Positions 8,690-16,038 are shown, numbered from the stretch's first letter. The stretch: DNA of 39,452 bases from Geobacillus icigianus (GCF_000750005.1 NZ_JPYA01000098.1:1-39452), one strand, 5' to 3'. The notes: a model not told the origin generated them from the sequence alone. Translations and numbers: made by a program.

Positions 8690-10060
8690 CTAAATCATCT
8701 TCTCCGGCCTTACCCATTCTTCGTACTGCTCGGCTGTCACATACCCGCTTTTCAAGGCCGCTTCTTTCAGCGTCAATCTTTCACGGTGCGCAAGCTTGGC
8801 GATTTCCGCGGCTTTGTCATAGCCGATATGCGGGCTTAACGCTGTCACGAGCATGAGCGAGCGGTCCACGTACTCTTTCATTTTCGATTCGTTCGCCTCC
8901 AACCCTTGGGCGCATCGCTCATCAAACGAACGGATGGCATCACCAAGCAGCTGCACGGACTGAATGGCGTTATAGGCGATGACCGGTTTGAACACGTTTA
9001 ATTGAAAATGGCCTTGGCTTGCCGCAAAACCGATTGTCGCATCATTGCCAAACACTTGCACGGCCACCATCGTCATCGCTTCGCTTTGCGTCGGATTGAC
9101 TTTGCCTGGCATGATGGAGCTCCCAGGTTCATTGGCTGGAATCGTGATCTCCCCGAGCCCGGAGCGCGGTCCGCTCGCCAGCCAGCGAATATCGTTCGCG
9201 ATTTTCATCAGATCGGCGGCGAGCGCCTTCAACGCCCCGTGAACGTAAACGATCTCGTCATGGCTGGTCAGCGCGTGAAATTTGTTGGCAGCAGACCGGA
9301 ACGGGTAGCCGGTTTGGGCGTGCAGCTGTTTGGCGACTTGTTCGCCAAACGCTGGCGGCGCATTGAGCCCCGTGCCGACCGCCGTGCCGCCGATCGCCAA
9401 ATCGAGCAGCTTGTCGGCCGCTTCGCTGATCATCATTTTGCTTTTCTCCAGCATCGTCCGCCACCCGGAAATCTCTTGTCCGAATGTGAGCGGCGTCGCA
9501 TCTTGCAAGTGGGTGCGCCCGATTTTGATCGTCTTCGCATATTGCCGCTCCTTCGCTGCGAACGTGCCGATCAATCCATCCAGCGCCGGCAGCAAATGCG
9601 TGTGAATTTTCGCATACACCGCCATATGCATGACCGTTGGAAACGTATCATTGGAGCTTTGTGACATATTCACGTCATCGTTCGGGTGAATGCGCTCCTC
9701 GCCGTCACGGAGCAGCTCGTTCGCCCGTCTCGCCACCACTTCGTTGACGTTCATATTCGTCTGCGTCCCGCTTCCCGTCTGCCAAACGACAAGCGGAAAA
9801 TGCGCATCCCACTGACCGGCCAAAATTTCGTCGCACGCCGCTACAATCGCCCGTCTTTTCGCTTCGCTCAGCTTCCCGGCTTGCTCGTTGACGATGGCTG
9901 CCGCTTTTTTCAGCTCAGCATAAGCATAAATGAGTTCCAGCGGCATCGTTTCCTTGCCGATCCGGAAGTTTTGCCGGCTTCTCTCCGTTTGCGCTCCCCA
10001 ATATTTATCGGCCGGCACCCTCACCTCGCCGAGCGAGTCGCGTTCGATTCGTTCGTTCAT
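8690..10060 (-). CDS. fumC: Class II fumarate hydratase
   Basis: A 456-residue TCA-cycle enzyme interconverting fumarate and malate. It carries the superfamily signature [11 protein letters not shown] (313-323), whose serine is the catalytic base. It also has the second catalytic region [10 protein letters not shown] (His184) and the substrate-site motif [13 protein letters not shown] near residues 96-107. Class II enzymes are homotetramers without an iron-sulfur cluster, consistent with a heat-stable form. The start ATG follows AGGAGG by eight bases. It has its own terminator and stands alone between the yeaC operon and a divergent lipoprotein gene. Length is as expected for the family (about 460). 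Confidence 0.96.
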   Translation of the reverse strand: MNERIERDSLGEVRVPADKYWGAQTERSRQNFRIGKETMPLELIYAYAELKKAAAIVNEQAGKLSEAKRRAIVAACDEILAGQWDAHFPLVVWQTGSGTQTNMNVNEVVARRANELLRDGEERIHPNDDVNMSQSSNDTFPTVMHMAVYAKIHTHLLPALDGLIGTFAAKERQYAKTIKIGRTHLQDATPLTFGQEISGWRTMLEKSKMMISEAADKLLDLAIGGTAVGTGLNAPPAFGEQVAKQLHAQTGYPFRSAANKFHALTSHDEIVYVHGALKALAADLMKIANDIRWLASGPRSGLGEITIPANEPGSSIMPGKVNPTQSEAMTMVAVQVFGNDATIGFAASQGHFQLNVFKPVIAYNAIQSVQLLGDAIRSFDERCAQGLEANESKMKEYVDRSLMLVTALSPHIGYDKAAEIAKLAHRERLTLKEAALKSGYVTAEQYEEWVRPEKMI

Positions 10061-10270
10061 TGCGTTGTCCTCCTTTGCATCGACATCCCCATGACAAGTT
10101 TATCACCAAAAGATATACTTGACTTTTAAAGACAAAATCGGTTGGTATAAAAAGGAAGGGTGTCATAGTGAAGAGCTCCATGACATTTTTATTCCCATTT
10201 TGAGACAGATCAACGCAACAAATCGGCGGAAAAAACGTCTATGTTTAGAAAAGGGAGGAATGGTTCGACA

Positions 10271-10693
10271 ATGAAGAAACGACGGGCCCCGCTTCTTATT
10301 TTGCTTCTATGGCTTTCCGGCTGTTCATTCGGTGATATCAAGCCGCCTGAATTAACGTTGACCATCAACGGCGAAACAGTCGACCACCGGCTCGGGACTT
10401 ACACGTGGTCAACAGGCCGGCGCGGAGTTGTTGCCGATGCCGCCGCCCCACCGCTGCTCGTCAAAGAACTCAAGCCTCATCCCGCCGCTTCAGGGGCAAA
10501 ACTTCACATCGAGTTTGACTACCGCCCATCGACACTCGAAGCCGGCGTATGGAAGGATGATGATGTTGACTGGCAGCCGGTGCAACATGGAACGATCACA
10601 CTGCCAAAACAACAAGGCTCGTACATCTACGTCATTCACGCTGCTTGGCAAGAGGGGGAGGCGATTTATGCGTGCTTGATCCGCATTCCATAG
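10271..10693 (+). CDS. Putative small lipoprotein
   Basis: The only rightward chromosomal gene in the window. From the ATG at 10271 it encodes 140 residues, beginning MKKRRAPLLILLLWLSGC, a lipoprotein signal peptide with lipobox LSGC. The mature part is soluble, with a run of short beta-like segments, and ends in CLIRIP. No domain is recognised. A GGGAGG ribosome binding site lies 12 bases upstream; the frame extends 30 nt further, but that start would precede the ribosome binding site. It is divergent from fumC and convergent with the groEL remnant. The 10061-10240 gap to fumC holds no clear gene. Confidence 0.7.
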   Translation: MKKRRAPLLILLLWLSGCSFGDIKPPELTLTINGETVDHRLGTYTWSTGRRGVVADAAAPPLLVKELKPHPAASGAKLHIEFDYRPSTLEAGVWKDDDVDWQPVQHGTITLPKQQGSYIYVIHAAWQEGEAIYACLIRIP

Positions 10694-10723
10694 CGTGGTC
10701 ATTTTCATGGTCAAAACAAAAAA

Positions 10724-10749
10724 GAACACCGGGGAAAACCCCAGTGTTC
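10724..10749 (-). terminator. groEL terminator
   Basis: Minus strand GAACACTGGGG, TTTT loop, CCCCGGTGTTC with one mismatch, then TTTTTTGTTTT. It lies 20 nt past the groEL-type stop codon and belongs to the chromosome side of the junction. Confidence 0.8.
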
Positions 10750-10769
10750 CAACGGATGGGAGGCGCTGA

Positions 10770-10790
10770 TTACATCATGCCGCCCATCGC
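10770..10790 (-). pseudogene. groEL: 3' tip of groEL; probable prophage attachment site
   Basis: The minus strand reads GCG ATG GGC GGC ATG ATG TAA, encoding AMGGMM-stop, the Gly/Met-rich tail of bacterial GroEL. It is followed by a terminator as expected for groEL. Directly upstream the frame meets a TAA stop (TTGATAAGCGATG), so the rest of groEL is missing. The natural explanation is a prophage integrated into the 3' end of groEL. The core sequence would be duplicated at the far end, beyond the window, where the full gene should be restored. The groEL identity is recognised from the tail only; the integration model is inferred. Confidence 0.65.
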
Positions 10791-10903
10791 TTATCAATGG
10801 ACATCAAAGTTTCTTTAAGTCTGTTAAATGTTGAATTATAGGGATTTTTAGAGACTTGTAAGGTTTAAATATCCAATAAAAAATATAATTTTTGATTAAA
10901 TTC

Positions 10904-10940
10904 GTGGTCACAATGTGGTCACAATGTGGTCACGTGGTCA
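10904..10940. repeat. Short tandem repeat of GTGGTCACAAT near the attachment site
   Basis: Two exact copies of GTGGTCACAAT (10904-10914, 10915-10925) are followed by GTGGTCAC (10926-10933) and GTGGTCA (10934-10940). The block is about 115 bp inside the prophage from the groEL tip. It might be a set of recombinase or excisionase arm sites; the function is unknown. The rest of 10791-11085 has no gene. Confidence 0.75.
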
Positions 10941-10947
10941 AAAAAAA

Positions 10948-10963
10948 GGCGGATCACTCCGCC
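10948..10963 (-). terminator. Bidirectional terminator downstream of the toxin/immunity pair
   Basis: GGCGGA TCAC TCCGCC flanked by AAAAAAA on the left and TTTT on the right. On the minus strand it ends in eight T residues, so it should stop leftward late transcription before it runs into the chromosome. It is nearly identical to the hairpin at 13033-13048. Confidence 0.85.
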
Positions 10964-11085
10964 TTTTCCCATATTTCATCGAGTGCGGCATTGAAAAACC
11001 ACATGCTGCGACAATTCTTCATTAAAACAGTCATCATTTCTGTTTTATTGGCTATGGAAACCAAAAAACTTGTCAAAGTTCGTTA

Positions 11086-11547
11086 CTAATTAAGAGACTG
11101 CAATAGTCGCCAAATTTTATCCAACTCTTCAATATCATCGGAATGCCATTTCCTCGATTTTAACTCTATCAAGAGTTTTTCAGTAGCATTTAAAATGGAT
11201 TGTTGTAATTGTGCTACTTGACATAAACACGTGAAGACAATTTGTTGAGAATCACTTTTATTCCTTACAAATTCCAATCCGATCGTGTGCTCTGAAATTT
11301 TCTTTCCCTTCATAAACCAAGGTCCATCCATAAAGTCGAATTCATACACTGTCCCAATTCTATCATTTTTAATATTCATAATGTTTTTTTGCCACCATCC
11401 TAGAATCACCACCACAAAATCATTCCAGCCTTCTTCGGGAAAAAAGAAATCACCAATCTTTAGATAAATTTCACCTATAACATTTCTACTAGTGTTCATG
11501 AATATTGAATTTGTATTTACTACAACTTCAATGTCTTTTAACAACAT
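11086..11547 (-). CDS. Probable immunity protein for the adjacent toxin
   Basis: A 153-residue acidic, soluble protein with no signal peptide or membrane segment. The sequence near residues 31-55 (FFFPEEGWNDFVVVILGWW) is rich in aromatic residues, as in several polymorphic-toxin immunity families, but I do not recognise a named family. The start is the ATG at 11547, preceded by AAAGGG inside the spacer from the toxin stop at 11559. That leaves only 11 nt between the two genes, strongly suggesting coupled expression. An immunity role is inferred from position directly after a toxin-like gene, size and the lack of any phage structural features. It is the last gene before the attachment site. 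Confidence 0.6.
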   Translation of the reverse strand: MLLKDIEVVVNTNSIFMNTSRNVIGEIYLKIGDFFFPEEGWNDFVVVILGWWQKNIMNIKNDRIGTVYEFDFMDGPWFMKGKKISEHTIGLEFVRNKSDSQQIVFTCLCQVAQLQQSILNATEKLLIELKSRKWHSDDIEELDKIWRLLQSLN

Positions 11548-11558
11548 AATCACCCTTT

Positions 11559-12719
11559 CTAAAATTTAGGATAAGCAGTCTCTATGATTTTTGTCTTCAG
11601 ATTGACCCACATTTCTATTTTCATTCCTCCCCCATATCCTTCAATTTTCACCCTATCGCCTTGAGATTTTAACTTTTTCCCGTTTTTATAAGCCTCTATA
11701 ATCGCCTTTTCTATTTGTTTAGTAGTCATATTTTCAGGAAACAAATCTTTCTTTCCGCTTTGTTTTGCCCGATTTCCCGATTTAATATGACCTGATAAGA
11801 TATGCTCCATATCTATGCTTATAGCTTTGTATGAGGGAAGATTTATTGGTTTTGTTTTCGAAATCTCACTTAGGAATTTTTGATCAAACTTAACTTCGAT
11901 TTTACTTCCTAGCTTAGCTAATTTTATTTCACCGTTGACTATCTTTCCACCAGGAATAAAACTTAAAGCTGCAATAACTTTATCAATTGTATTAGCGTTG
12001 GGATCCAATAAAGTTTTAATATCATCTCCAATGATAAAATCAAATCCCAGTTTAGCGATTTCCTTTAAAGATTTTACCACTTCTCCCCACGTAGAATCTT
12101 TAGAATGAACCTTATTTTCCAATGCTTTATACTTATTCTGAATAATCGTTTTTTGATTATAATAATTTTTTTGCTGTATGTCCTGCTCAATAGCACGATA
12201 AGTGCTTTTTCCCGCCAAGCCATCCACTGTCAACCCATGGGCCTTTTGAAACCTTTTCACTGCCTCTGCTGTTTGTTTACCGTAAATACCATCAATAGCC
12301 CCGACGTTATACCCCAATCGTTGAAGCTTAGTCTGTAAATCTTTTACCGCTTGTCCCCGATTTCCTTCCCTAAGTGTCTGACCTGTCCAATGATCATTAC
12401 TGATCGATGAGTTTGATTGTGATGTTGTCGTTTCTGTTCTAACATACTTTTGTAGAGCTTGGTACGTTTGCTTTCCTGCAATACCATCAGCTGTAATTCC
12501 CACCTTCTTCTGAAATTCCTTCACAGCCTTCTCTGTATTTGCTCCGTAAACTCCATCAATTCCCCCAGGGTTAAATCCGGCTCTGTAAAGCCAAGATTGC
12601 AATGTCCTCACATCATCATTTCGATCACCTCTTTTTAGCGTTTGCCCACTCCATAGATAATTTGTATAATTTGATGGATAATAGATGATTCTGCTAGCCC
12701 CATCTACAACGTACATCAT
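11559..12719 (-). CDS. Peptidoglycan-binding polymorphic toxin with EndoU-like C-terminal domain
   Basis: A 386-residue protein. Two peptidoglycan-binding type 1 repeats occupy about residues 23-92 and 111-180, each with LKRGDR/LREGNR, GIDGxYG and TxxAVKxFQK. A lysine-rich linker follows. Residues about 225-265 (FIIGDDIKTLLDPNAN, then LSFIPGGKI) resemble the pre-toxin segment found before C-terminal toxin domains. The C-terminal 85 residues contain EHILSGHIKSG (His306, His311), then DLFPENMTTKQIEKAI, and end in an aromatic KIIETAYPKF, resembling the bacterial EndoU/BECR-type RNase toxins. No signal peptide is visible. Ribosome binding site GGGGGG precedes two adjacent ATG codons. Toxin activity is inferred; the cell-wall-binding repeats are clear. 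Confidence 0.7.
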   Translation of the reverse strand: MMYVVDGASRIIYYPSNYTNYLWSGQTLKRGDRNDDVRTLQSWLYRAGFNPGGIDGVYGANTEKAVKEFQKKVGITADGIAGKQTYQALQKYVRTETTTSQSNSSISNDHWTGQTLREGNRGQAVKDLQTKLQRLGYNVGAIDGIYGKQTAEAVKRFQKAHGLTVDGLAGKSTYRAIEQDIQQKNYYNQKTIIQNKYKALENKVHSKDSTWGEVVKSLKEIAKLGFDFIIGDDIKTLLDPNANTIDKVIAALSFIPGGKIVNGEIKLAKLGSKIEVKFDQKFLSEISKTKPINLPSYKAISIDMEHILSGHIKSGNRAKQSGKKDLFPENMTTKQIEKAIIEAYKNGKKLKSQGDRVKIEGYGGGMKIEMWVNLKTKIIETAYPKF

Positions 12720-13032
12720 TAGCCCCCCATTTCAAAGCTTTATCCATTCATTCCGATATTAACTGTTTTTGATCGAAAATATTGTCGAAATTTTGTATTA
12801 AAACAAAAAAATATTCGCAGTACTAGTTGAGGTTTCTAGGCAGGGGCTATTTTTATGCTTGTTTGATTTCACCTAACATCACAGGTGTCATTTATGGTTT
12901 GCAAGGTTCAGGTCTTAACCATCCGAACCTTCGAAGGCAAACTAAACACAGCCACGAGACTTTTCAGAATGAATAGATATGCTCTTTTATTCCATACAAA
13001 ATTATTTTCGACTGCTATCTCATACAAAAAAA

Positions 13033-13048
13033 GGCGGAGCGATCCGCC
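13033..13048 (-). terminator. Bidirectional terminator upstream of the toxin gene
   Basis: GGCGGA GCGA TCCGCC with AAAAAAA on the left and TTCTTTT on the right; on the minus strand it runs into seven T residues. It insulates the toxin/immunity unit from the genes further upstream. The 12720-13032 region between it and the toxin gene has no gene. It is AT-rich towards the toxin start and includes a small inverted repeat (AAGGTTC/GAACCTT near 12903-12932). I see no near-consensus promoter there. Confidence 0.85.
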
Positions 13049-13129
13049 TTCTTTTCGTTGCTCATATTCCATCCTTTTTTAATCTTCCTCATCATCTTCT
13101 CGATGAAAGAAGGAATATGTCAGAGGATT

Positions 13130-13157
13130 AAAGCCCTTCTCACATGAGAAGGGCTTT
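13130..13157 (+). terminator. Strong hairpin with terminator features
   Basis: AAGCCCTTCT CACATG AGAAGGGCTT followed by TTTG on the plus strand; on the minus strand the tail is only TTTAATCC. It sits 6 nt past the stop of the leftward HTH gene, so it probably ends that transcript despite the weaker tail. Together with the hairpin at 13033 it makes a double stop. Confidence 0.7.
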
Positions 13158-13162
13158 TTGCA

Positions 13163-13414
13163 TTATTCTGCATCATACGGGCGATATTTCTTACGCAATG
13201 CCTCAAGTTCTTTTTTTCTTTCTTCAATATCCTGCCGTAAAAACAAGCTATCACCACGTAATTTTTTTATCGGATTCAACTTGCCAGCGGAAATCATTTG
13301 ACTAATCCGTTGACGAGTAACTCCAAGAATTTCAACCACTTCGGAAGTGGTGAGGACTTCATTTTTAATGAAGCACTCCACTTCTTCCCGGTTTTTCAAG
13401 TGGTATTCCATCAT
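13163..13414 (-). CDS. Small helix-turn-helix DNA-binding protein
   Basis: An 83-residue protein. Residues about 20-62 form a MerR/excisionase-like helix-turn-helix: LTTSEVVEILGVTRQRISQM, then a wing-like GKLNPIKKLRGDSLFLRQD, followed by a charged C-terminal helix. The fold is that used by excisionases and small phage regulators. Its first codons overlap the stop of the upstream small membrane gene. Possible roles are excisionase for the nearby attachment site or regulator of the accessory genes; the sequence does not decide. Confidence 0.7.
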   Translation of the reverse strand: MMEYHLKNREEVECFIKNEVLTTSEVVEILGVTRQRISQMISAGKLNPIKKLRGDSLFLRQDIEERKKELEALRKKYRPYDAE

Positions 13415-13596
13415 TCATCACCCTCGAATTTCAATTTGTATTTGATCACGATCATGATCACCCAAGCTGCAACAAGCACCAACGTGATCCATCTTAAAAT
13501 CGTCATATTGTGGAAATCAATTTCGTTCAACCAAGACAGGAACAACATTGCGAAAAAGCAATCTGTCGCTTCGATTTTTTTGAACCATTTCTTCAT
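13411..13596 (-). CDS. Small membrane protein
   Basis: 61 residues from the ATG at 13596. It starts MKKWFKKIEA and has two hydrophobic stretches: a short one (CFFAMLFLSWL) and a clear transmembrane helix (ITLVLVAAWVIMIVIKY), with an acidic end. The frame is open upstream to a GTG at 13659, which has a GAGGGG directly against it; the 13596 start has no evident ribosome binding site, so the start is uncertain. It overlaps the HTH gene by 4 nt. The function is unknown; a holin-like or accessory membrane role is possible. Confidence 0.5.
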   Translation of the reverse strand: MKKWFKKIEATDCFFAMLFLSWLNEIDFHNMTILRWITLVLVAAWVIMIVIKYKLKFEGDE

Positions 13597-13671
13597 TGGA
13601 ATTTGTGTGGAAGAACGGATATAATATTCTTGAGAGGGTGAGGTTGGCGGTAACCCCACCCCCTCATTAGT

Positions 13672-13797
13672 TTATCGTTTTTTCTTCTTTTTCTTGCGCT
13701 TGCGCTTCGCATCGATTTTTTCGTTGATTTCGAGGATGGTTTTAATCAACGTTGCGAGAGCCGCAAGCGTAAGAATGATTTCCTTTACCACTTCCAC
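13672..13797 (-). CDS. 41-residue peptide with hydrophobic helix and Lys/Arg-rich tail
   Basis: From a GTG at 13797, 11 bases after a perfect AGGAGG (13814-13809), the frame encodes 41 residues: a hydrophobic helix (EIILTLAALATLIKTILEI) followed by a tail with 10 Lys or Arg among its last 11 residues, ending in TAA at 13672. A second in-frame GTG lies within the ribosome binding site. A near-consensus sigma-A promoter directly precedes it. The design is that of a small membrane-associated or membrane-active peptide, possibly holin-like or antimicrobial; I know no named family. Confidence 0.6.
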   Translation of the reverse strand: MEVVKEIILTLAALATLIKTILEINEKIDAKRKRKKKKKKR

Positions 13798-13823
13798 ACC
13801 GCTGTTCACCTCCTTTCAATTAT

Positions 13824-13852
13824 ATAATACCTTATCTATTTATAATCGTCAA
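13824..13852 (-). promoter_or_regulatory. Sigma-A promoter for the small accessory module
   Basis: Minus strand TTGACG (13852-13847), 17-bp spacer, TATTAT (13829-13824), 10 nt before the AGGAGG of the 41-residue peptide gene. With a terminator just upstream, it makes the downstream genes independent of the late phage transcript. Confidence 0.8.
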
Positions 13853-13867
13853 TAGTTATAACAAAAA

Positions 13868-13887
13868 AATCCCCAAAAAAGGGGATT
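13868..13887 (-). terminator. Rho-independent terminator after the 13888-14427 gene
   Basis: Minus strand AATCCCC TTTTTT GGGGATT followed by TTTTTGTT. It is directly after the stop codon of the upstream gene and 15 bp before the -35 of the next promoter. Confidence 0.88.
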
Positions 13888-14427
13888 TTACACCCACAAG
13901 CCATCGCAAGAAACGGTGTTATACATCGATCCATCTTCAAGGCCGATATTTACAAATCCATAGCTAGCTCCATCCGCAGCAAGAGAGTCCCAACGTCCGT
14001 CGGTACCACGAGCATAATAAACTTGCAACCAATGCGGGTTTGTATCGCCAGAGCTAGGGTCATCAACAGTGGCTACATATTGACCAGCCGCAACTTGACC
14101 AATCTTCCGTCCTGACACTGAATATAGATTCTCTGTTCTCTTCATTTTGAACGTAGAATATGTTCTTCCCCCAATGGTTACTGTTCCATAACGATACTTC
14201 GATTTATATGCATTTTCCAACGCGCTTGCCGGTGGCTCAATCAACATCCCATCTCTTATTAGAATTCCGCTCGAATTGCGGAATACAATGAAGAAAGCAT
14301 AGCCATCCCCTCCTGCTCTATAATTCAAGCCAAAAAGTTCGTAAGGATAAATAGTTCCGATTCGATTTAGATCCATATCATAGACCGGCAGTTGCTTTCC
14401 AGACATATTGATTGCAACGATATTCAT
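13888..14427 (-). CDS. Hypothetical phage protein, SH3-like beta-rich
   Basis: 179 residues, soluble, no signal peptide. It begins MNIVAINMSGKQLPVYDMDL and later has FKMKRTENLYSVSGRKIGQV and HWLQVYYARG, a pattern resembling bacterial SH3 repeats that bind cell walls. The C-terminal part is Gly/Ser/Asp-rich. It follows the lipoprotein gene by 6 nt and ends in a strong terminator, making it the last gene of the main late transcript. Its role may be wall binding or an accessory virion component; no named family is recognised. Confidence 0.65.
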   Translation of the reverse strand: MNIVAINMSGKQLPVYDMDLNRIGTIYPYELFGLNYRAGGDGYAFFIVFRNSSGILIRDGMLIEPPASALENAYKSKYRYGTVTIGGRTYSTFKMKRTENLYSVSGRKIGQVAAGQYVATVDDPSSGDTNPHWLQVYYARGTDGRWDSLAADGASYGFVNIGLEDGSMYNTVSCDGLWV

Positions 14428-14433
14428 TCCCTA

Positions 14434-15204
14434 TCACCTCTTGCTTTTTTGTTCATTCCAAGAAAGTGGACGCTCTCTTCCGTTTTTTTCGATATATTTC
14501 CATAGTTCTGGACGATTCTCGCCACCATGATAGTATGAACTCATCCCGAATTTGTGCGTCTTCGTCCCGTTCAATTCAACATCCAAGTCGTGCAAAATCC
14601 GATGTGCATACACCAAGCCCGTTGTATCTTTTTGGCTTGTTGCAATTTCGAGAACAACCTCGAGAACTTCAAAATCCAATTTCAAATCTCTCGGATCGTC
14701 ATCAATAGATACTATATCCAGCAAGTTGTTCTGTTCCATGGTTTTGATCTGTTCCGTGATTTCGGGGATGATTGCTTTTGCTTCCTTAATCAAGGCATCA
14801 GCGTGCTTCTTTTGTTGCTCCCAATTGACATTCTTGATTCTCCCGTAGGTTAGCGTGTCCTCATAAAATTGATGGTGGTCTCGGACAAACTTTTGAATGC
14901 TCTCTTTCACACCCGGCTTCCAGTTCACTTTTTGCCCAACGTATGACCGAATAGCTTCGTACTCAGCATTTTTTGATTGTTGGTTCTCTGACCTCTCTTC
15001 CTGTTTGGAGCTTTGTTCTTCGTTTCGAGTCCTCTTCTCCTTACTCTGTTCTTCTCTTTGGCTATCCTGCTTCGTGTTTCGCTCTTGTTCTGTCTGTTCT
15101 GCCTTAGGCTTGTCTGGTTCTTTCGACTCTTTTTCCGGAGAATCAGAGCACCCCGACAACAAGACAGCGACCAACATACCAATCATCGGTTTGTACAGTT
15201 TCAT
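14434..15204 (-). CDS. Prophage-encoded lipoprotein
   Basis: 256 residues. A signal peptide with lipobox (VAVLLSGC, Cys about residue 19) is followed by about 60 residues very rich in Glu, Lys, Gln and Ser, which form a charged spacer. A mostly helical globular domain follows (about 80-256) with motifs such as EDTLTYGRIKNV and YAHRILHDLDVEL. It should be exported and anchored to the outer face of the membrane. Ribosome binding site AGGAGG lies seven bases upstream. Surface lipoproteins in prophages are often superinfection-exclusion factors; that role is inferred only. It overlaps the end of a 13-codon leader frame. Confidence 0.75.
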   Translation of the reverse strand: MKLYKPMIGMLVAVLLSGCSDSPEKESKEPDKPKAEQTEQERNTKQDSQREEQSKEKRTRNEEQSSKQEERSENQQSKNAEYEAIRSYVGQKVNWKPGVKESIQKFVRDHHQFYEDTLTYGRIKNVNWEQQKKHADALIKEAKAIIPEITEQIKTMEQNNLLDIVSIDDDPRDLKLDFEVLEVVLEIATSQKDTTGLVYAHRILHDLDVELNGTKTHKFGMSSYYHGGENRPELWKYIEKNGRERPLSWNEQKSKR

Positions 15205-15242
15205 TTGTAAAACCTCCTAGATTTGGTATTTACCTTTATCAT
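15201..15242 (-). CDS. 13-residue leader peptide coupled to the lipoprotein gene
   Basis: ATG at 15242, six bases after AGGAGG, opens a frame MIKVNTKSRRFYK whose TGA overlaps the lipoprotein ATG (ATGA). The leader contains the lipoprotein ribosome binding site. The strong binding site and the exact overlap suggest it is translated and couples translation to the next gene, though it could be chance. Confidence 0.45.
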   Translation of the reverse strand: MIKVNTKSRRFYK

Positions 15243-15270
15243 AAATCACCTCCTTTCCGTTTGAAAGTAG

Positions 15271-15987
15271 TTAGGCTCTGTATACATCAATAAAGGAATC
15301 AAGCCCTTTTTCTTTCAACTCCCTTACTCGTTTTTCAGCATTTTCCCGATCCGCGAAACTGCCTGCCATCACGCGGTAGAATACCTTCCCACCGTCCGAC
15401 GGCTTCGGTGTAGTCTTTGCCTCTGACGTGGGCTTGGCTCTCCACCCATGAGCTTTGGCCAGCCCGTGTGCATGCGCCAGTGCGATCTTCCGCAGATTGT
15501 CATCCGACTTCAGAAAATCGGCATCGTCCTTATTGTCAATAAACCCATTCTCGGTCAGAACGGCAGGCATCTTCGTCTCGCGGAGAACGGCAAGGTTTGC
15601 CTCTTTCTTTCCGCGATTGGAAAATTTTATTTCGGTAACAATGGTATCGTGTAAAACGTTTCTCAATGCCTGTGTTTTCGGCTTGCTCGGATACGAGCCG
15701 TTATAAATGTACGACTCGAATCCCTCTCCGCCACCTGCGTTGATGTGAATGCTACAAAAGTGATCCGCGTTGAGTCGGTTGGCAAAAGCAGCGCGGTCGC
15801 TCAAGCTGACAAAAACGTCTTTGTCGCGAGTGAGATAGACCTTGACACCTTCGTATAGCTCATGAATGTAGTCTCTCGTATAGAGCGCGATTTTCAGCGT
15901 CAAATCCTTTTCACGAAGTCCGTTCGCTACCGCACCCGGATCGTGGCCGCCGTGGCCAGGGTCGATGACTTGAATGAAGTCAGCCAT
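15271..15987 (-). CDS. Endolysin: N-acetylmuramoyl-L-alanine amidase with SPOR domain
   Basis: 238 residues from the ATG at 15987, seven bases after AAGGAGG; two codons upstream a second ATG abuts the ribosome binding site. The amidase_3 domain (residues about 4-170) shows the zinc ligands and catalytic residues: VIDPGHGGHDPGA, SLSDRAAFANR, CSIHINAG and TENGFIDN. A linker rich in Thr, Lys and Pro leads to a C-terminal SPOR-type domain (YRVMAGSFADRENAEKRVRE). It cuts the amide bond between muramic acid and the stem peptide. It is the lysis enzyme of the phage, downstream of the holin and XhlA-like genes, with two accessory genes in between. Confidence 0.93.
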   Translation of the reverse strand: MADFIQVIDPGHGGHDPGAVANGLREKDLTLKIALYTRDYIHELYEGVKVYLTRDKDVFVSLSDRAAFANRLNADHFCSIHINAGGGEGFESYIYNGSYPSKPKTQALRNVLHDTIVTEIKFSNRGKKEANLAVLRETKMPAVLTENGFIDNKDDADFLKSDDNLRKIALAHAHGLAKAHGWRAKPTSEAKTTPKPSDGGKVFYRVMAGSFADRENAEKRVRELKEKGLDSFIDVYRA

Positions 15988-16038
15988 ATTCATTCCTCCT
16001 TCGATAGTTTGGAATAAAAGGCAAACAAAAAACGCCCT

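Noticed and set aside
10904..10940. CRISPR-like repeat array
   Set aside because: Units of 8-11 bp are directly joined without spacers; no array and no cas genes are present in the window.
12885..13082. 65-codon plus-strand frame
   Set aside because: No ribosome binding site, it reads through the terminator hairpin at 13033, and its composition is not protein-like.
13081..13163. Short leftward frame ending in an acidic HREDDEED sequence
   Set aside because: No start codon or ribosome binding site, and it runs through the hairpin at 13130-13157.
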